A stretch of DNA of 15,793 bases from the NCBI GenBank assembly GCA_938001985.1, contig CALLBE010000171.1, forward strand, positions 1 to 15,793. The letters are read 5' to 3'. Made by a program: the position numbers and the translations under genes. This document shows, in pieces, positions 13,885 to 15,793 of this stretch; the stretch's first letter is position 1; every line of letters begins with the position of its first letter. The notes under the pieces were generated by a model. That model had not been told where the DNA came from. It did no database searches and saw only the letters and a list, made by a program, of their open reading frames with translations. Origin of the DNA: an uncultured Verrucomicrobiales bacterium. Its GTDB lineage: Bacteria > Verrucomicrobiota > Verrucomicrobiia > Verrucomicrobiales > Akkermansiaceae.

Positions 13885-15793
13885 TTACTTCTTCTCTTCT
13901 TTTGCCTTAGCGATTACTTCTTCAGCAACGTTCTTAGGACAAGCTTCGTAATGTTCAAATTCCATTGAGAATTGACCACGACCTGAAGTCATTGTTCTGA
14001 GGTCACCAATGTAACCGAACATTGAGGAGAGAGGTGCTTTTGCTTTGATGCGAACACCACCGTTAACGGTCTCTTGTGATTCAATCATGCCGCGACGACG
14101 GTTTAAGTCACCGATTACGTCACCGATGTTGTCTTCAGGAGTGAAGACATCGAGTTTCATGATTGGTTCAAGAAGCTGAGCACCTGCTTTTGGCATGGTT
14201 TGGCGGTAAGCCGCTCTCGCTCCGATTTCGAAGGCAACTGCAGAGGAGTCAACTGCGTGGAATCCACCGTCAACTAGAGTTACTTTGAAGTCGAGACATG
14301 GGAATCCAGCAAGAACACCTTTTAGCATGGAGTCTTTGAAGCCTTTTTCAACAGCAGGGAAGTACTCTTTAGGTACGTTACCACCGACAACTTTTGATTC
14401 GAACTCAAATCCTGAACCAGGCTCAAGAGGCTCGATGATGTAGTCGATTTTCGCAAACTGACCAGAACCACCTGATTGCTTCTTGTGTGTGTAGGAATCT
14501 TCGTAGCGTTTTGTGATGGTTTCACGGTAAGCCACCTGAGGTGCGCCTACTTCTACTTCTACGCCGTATGTACGCTTAAGGATGTCTACTTTAATCTCGA
14601 GGTGAAGCTCGCCCATGCCTTTAAGGATGGTTTCGCCTGAGTCGAGGTCAGTTTCAACACGGAAAGATGGATCTTCTGCGATCATCTTGCCGATGGCTAC
14701 AGAAAGTTTCTCAGCATTCGCTTTATCCACAGCTGCTACAGCTAACGAGATTACCGGATCCGGGAATACCATTGGCTCAAGTGTTGCTGGGTGGTCTTTA
14801 TCACAAAGTGTGTGACCTGTTTGCGTGTTTTTAAGACCTACGAATGCGATGATGTCACCTGCTTGTGCTCCATCTAATTCTGTACGCTCATCAGCGTGCA
14901 TTTCTACAATACGCCCTAAACGCTCGTTTTTGCCAGTGAAGGTGTTAAGAACGGTGTCGCCTTTTGCAATTTTACCAGAGTAAACACGGGCAAAGGTAAG
15001 GGCGCCAAACTTATCATCCATTACTTTGAAGGCTAAAGCACGGAAAGGCTCGTCGGTAGAAACGTTAGCGAAAGTACCTGTTTCTTCACCTTCAGCATCC
15101 ACGATTGGTTGTGGTTTAACTTGTGTTGGATCAGGAAGGAAATCGATCACTGCGTTAAGCACAAGCTGAACACCTTTGTTTTTGAATGATGAACCACAGT
15201 AAGCTGGGAAGAAGTCAAGGTTGTGACATCCTTTTTTGATGCACTCTTTAACTTGCTCAATAGTTGGCTCCTCACCTTCGAGGAATGCCATGAGAAGCTC
15301 GTCGTCTTGTTCAAGAGCGGTCTCGATTAATTGAGCGCGGTACTCTTCTACTTTGTCAACCATGTCAGCAGGCACTTCACCTTTGACGTAGTTTTCTGGC
15401 TCACCTGAGTCATCCCATGTCCATGAAGTGCGTGTCAAAAGATCAACAACACCAACGAAGTCTGATTCGATACCGATTGGAAGTACCATTGGGAGTGGTG
15501 TTGCACCAAGTGTGCGTTTCACCTGCTCAAGAACGTTGTAAAAATCAGCACCTACACGGTCAAGTTTGTTAACGTAGATTACACGAGATACACCTGCGTC
15601 ATCTGCATAACGCCAGTTAGTTTCAGACTGAGGCTCAACACCACCAGATCCACAGAATACGCCGACGCCACCGTCGAGTACCTTCAGCGAGCGATACACT
15701 TCGATAGTGAAGTCAACGTGTCCCGGTGTATCGATAATATTCAGTCGATGGTCATCCCAGAAACAGGTGGTCGCTGCAGACTGAATGGTGATT
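13885..15793 (-). CDS. fusA: Translation elongation factor G, N-terminus cut by window edge
   Basis: EF-G is the GTPase that drives ribosomal translocation and, with RRF, ribosome recycling. The frame runs through the right edge: 635 residues are visible and roughly 60-65, including the P-loop, are missing. The visible part starts with switch I (ITIQSA), then DTPGHVDF with the catalytic His (visible residues 21-28) and NKLDR as the G4 motif. Domains II-V follow, with [27 protein letters not shown] in domain [11 protein letters not shown] and [12 protein letters not shown]. The chain ends TAA at 13885. [25 protein letters not shown] instead of NKMDR, and HKKQSGG resemble EF-G variants outside the classical E. 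coli FusA type, possibly the EFG-II or mitochondrial EFG1-like lineages; I cannot settle which by eye. The GTG at 15697-15699 is an internal codon and not a start. Confidence 0.95.
   Translation of the reverse strand, partial: ITIQSAATTCFWDDHRLNIIDTPGHVDFTIEVYRSLKVLDGGVGVFCGSGGVEPQSETNWRYADDAGVSRVIYVNKLDRVGADFYNVLEQVKRTLGATPLPMVLPIGIESDFVGVVDLLTRTSWTWDDSGEPENYVKGEVPADMVDKVEEYRAQLIETALEQDDELLMAFLEGEEPTIEQVKECIKKGCHNLDFFPAYCGSSFKNKGVQLVLNAVIDFLPDPTQVKPQPIVDAEGEETGTFANVSTDEPFRALAFKVMDDKFGALTFARVYSGKIAKGDTVLNTFTGKNERLGRIVEMHADERTELDGAQAGDIIAFVGLKNTQTGHTLCDKDHPATLEPMVFPDPVISLAVAAVDKANAEKLSVAIGKMIAEDPSFRVETDLDSGETILKGMGELHLEIKVDILKRTYGVEVEVGAPQVAYRETITKRYEDSYTHKKQSGGSGQFAKIDYIIEPLEPGSGFEFESKVVGGNVPKEYFPAVEKGFKDSMLKGVLAGFPCLDFKVTLVDGGFHAVDSSAVAFEIGARAAYRQTMPKAGAQLLEPIMKLDVFTPEDNIGDVIGDLNRRRGMIESQETVNGGVRIKAKAPLSSMFGYIGDLRTMTSGRGQFSMEFEHYEACPKNVAEEVIAKAKEEKK

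Noticed and set aside
15697..15699. GTG as the fusA start
   Set aside because: The same frame continues to the window edge and encodes ITIQSA and DTPGHVDF, so the true start is outside.
1..15793. A new multi-gene system (defence, secretion, biosynthetic or mobile)
   Set aside because: All ten genes except the left-edge fragment belong to recognised housekeeping or enzyme families with usual domain layouts, and there is no integrase, transposase, repeat array or cargo-like cluster.

Overview
This window looks like an ordinary housekeeping stretch of a bacterial chromosome of moderate GC (roughly mid-40s percent by eye). It comes from a Gram-negative type of cell: there is a lipobox M48 peptidase and an exported glycosidase. 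The protein flavour would fit a member of the Verrucomicrobia/PVC group: the EF-G type, single-chain PurL of the form common in Clostridia, and translation starts with no Shine-Dalgarno sequence. That placement is an inference from remembered protein similarity and could be wrong. I found no mobile element, CRISPR array, rRNA, tRNA or defence island, and no clear sign of a new multi-gene system.

Layout. Nine of the ten genes lie on the minus strand. Reading from the right edge leftwards they are fusA (5' end cut by the window edge), a strong terminator, rpoA-rplQ, a strong terminator, purL-panD, a terminator, a GH31 glycosidase, and then glnD, an M29-like metallopeptidase and an M48 lipoprotein peptidase. 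At the far left the end of a small plus-strand membrane protein gene converges on the M48 gene.

Transcription units inferred from hairpins and spacing. (1) fusA ends in a 12-bp-stem terminator. (2) rpoA-rplQ has its own candidate promoter behind an A/T-rich tract, a small leader hairpin, and a TTCG-loop terminator after rplQ. (3) purL-panD is preceded by a leader with two perfect inverted repeats and followed by an 11-bp-stem terminator. (4) The GH31 gene appears to be alone. (5) glnD, the M29-like gene and the M48 gene are 48-52 bp apart behind a near-consensus sigma-70-type promoter (TTTACA, 17 bp, TATAAA).

Functions. fusA, rpoA and rplQ serve translation and transcription. purL carries out a step of de novo purine synthesis. 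panD makes beta-alanine for pantothenate and CoA. GlnD is the nitrogen-status sensor that modifies PII. The GH31 enzyme probably cleaves an alpha-linked glycoside outside the cytoplasm. The two metallopeptidases behind glnD have no obvious direct link to nitrogen sensing, but they may share its transcript. The points most worth a second look are the general lack of Shine-Dalgarno sequences, the fusA/rpoA/rplQ arrangement, the palindromes ahead of purL, the atypical GH31 active-site motifs and the divergent M29-like protein.
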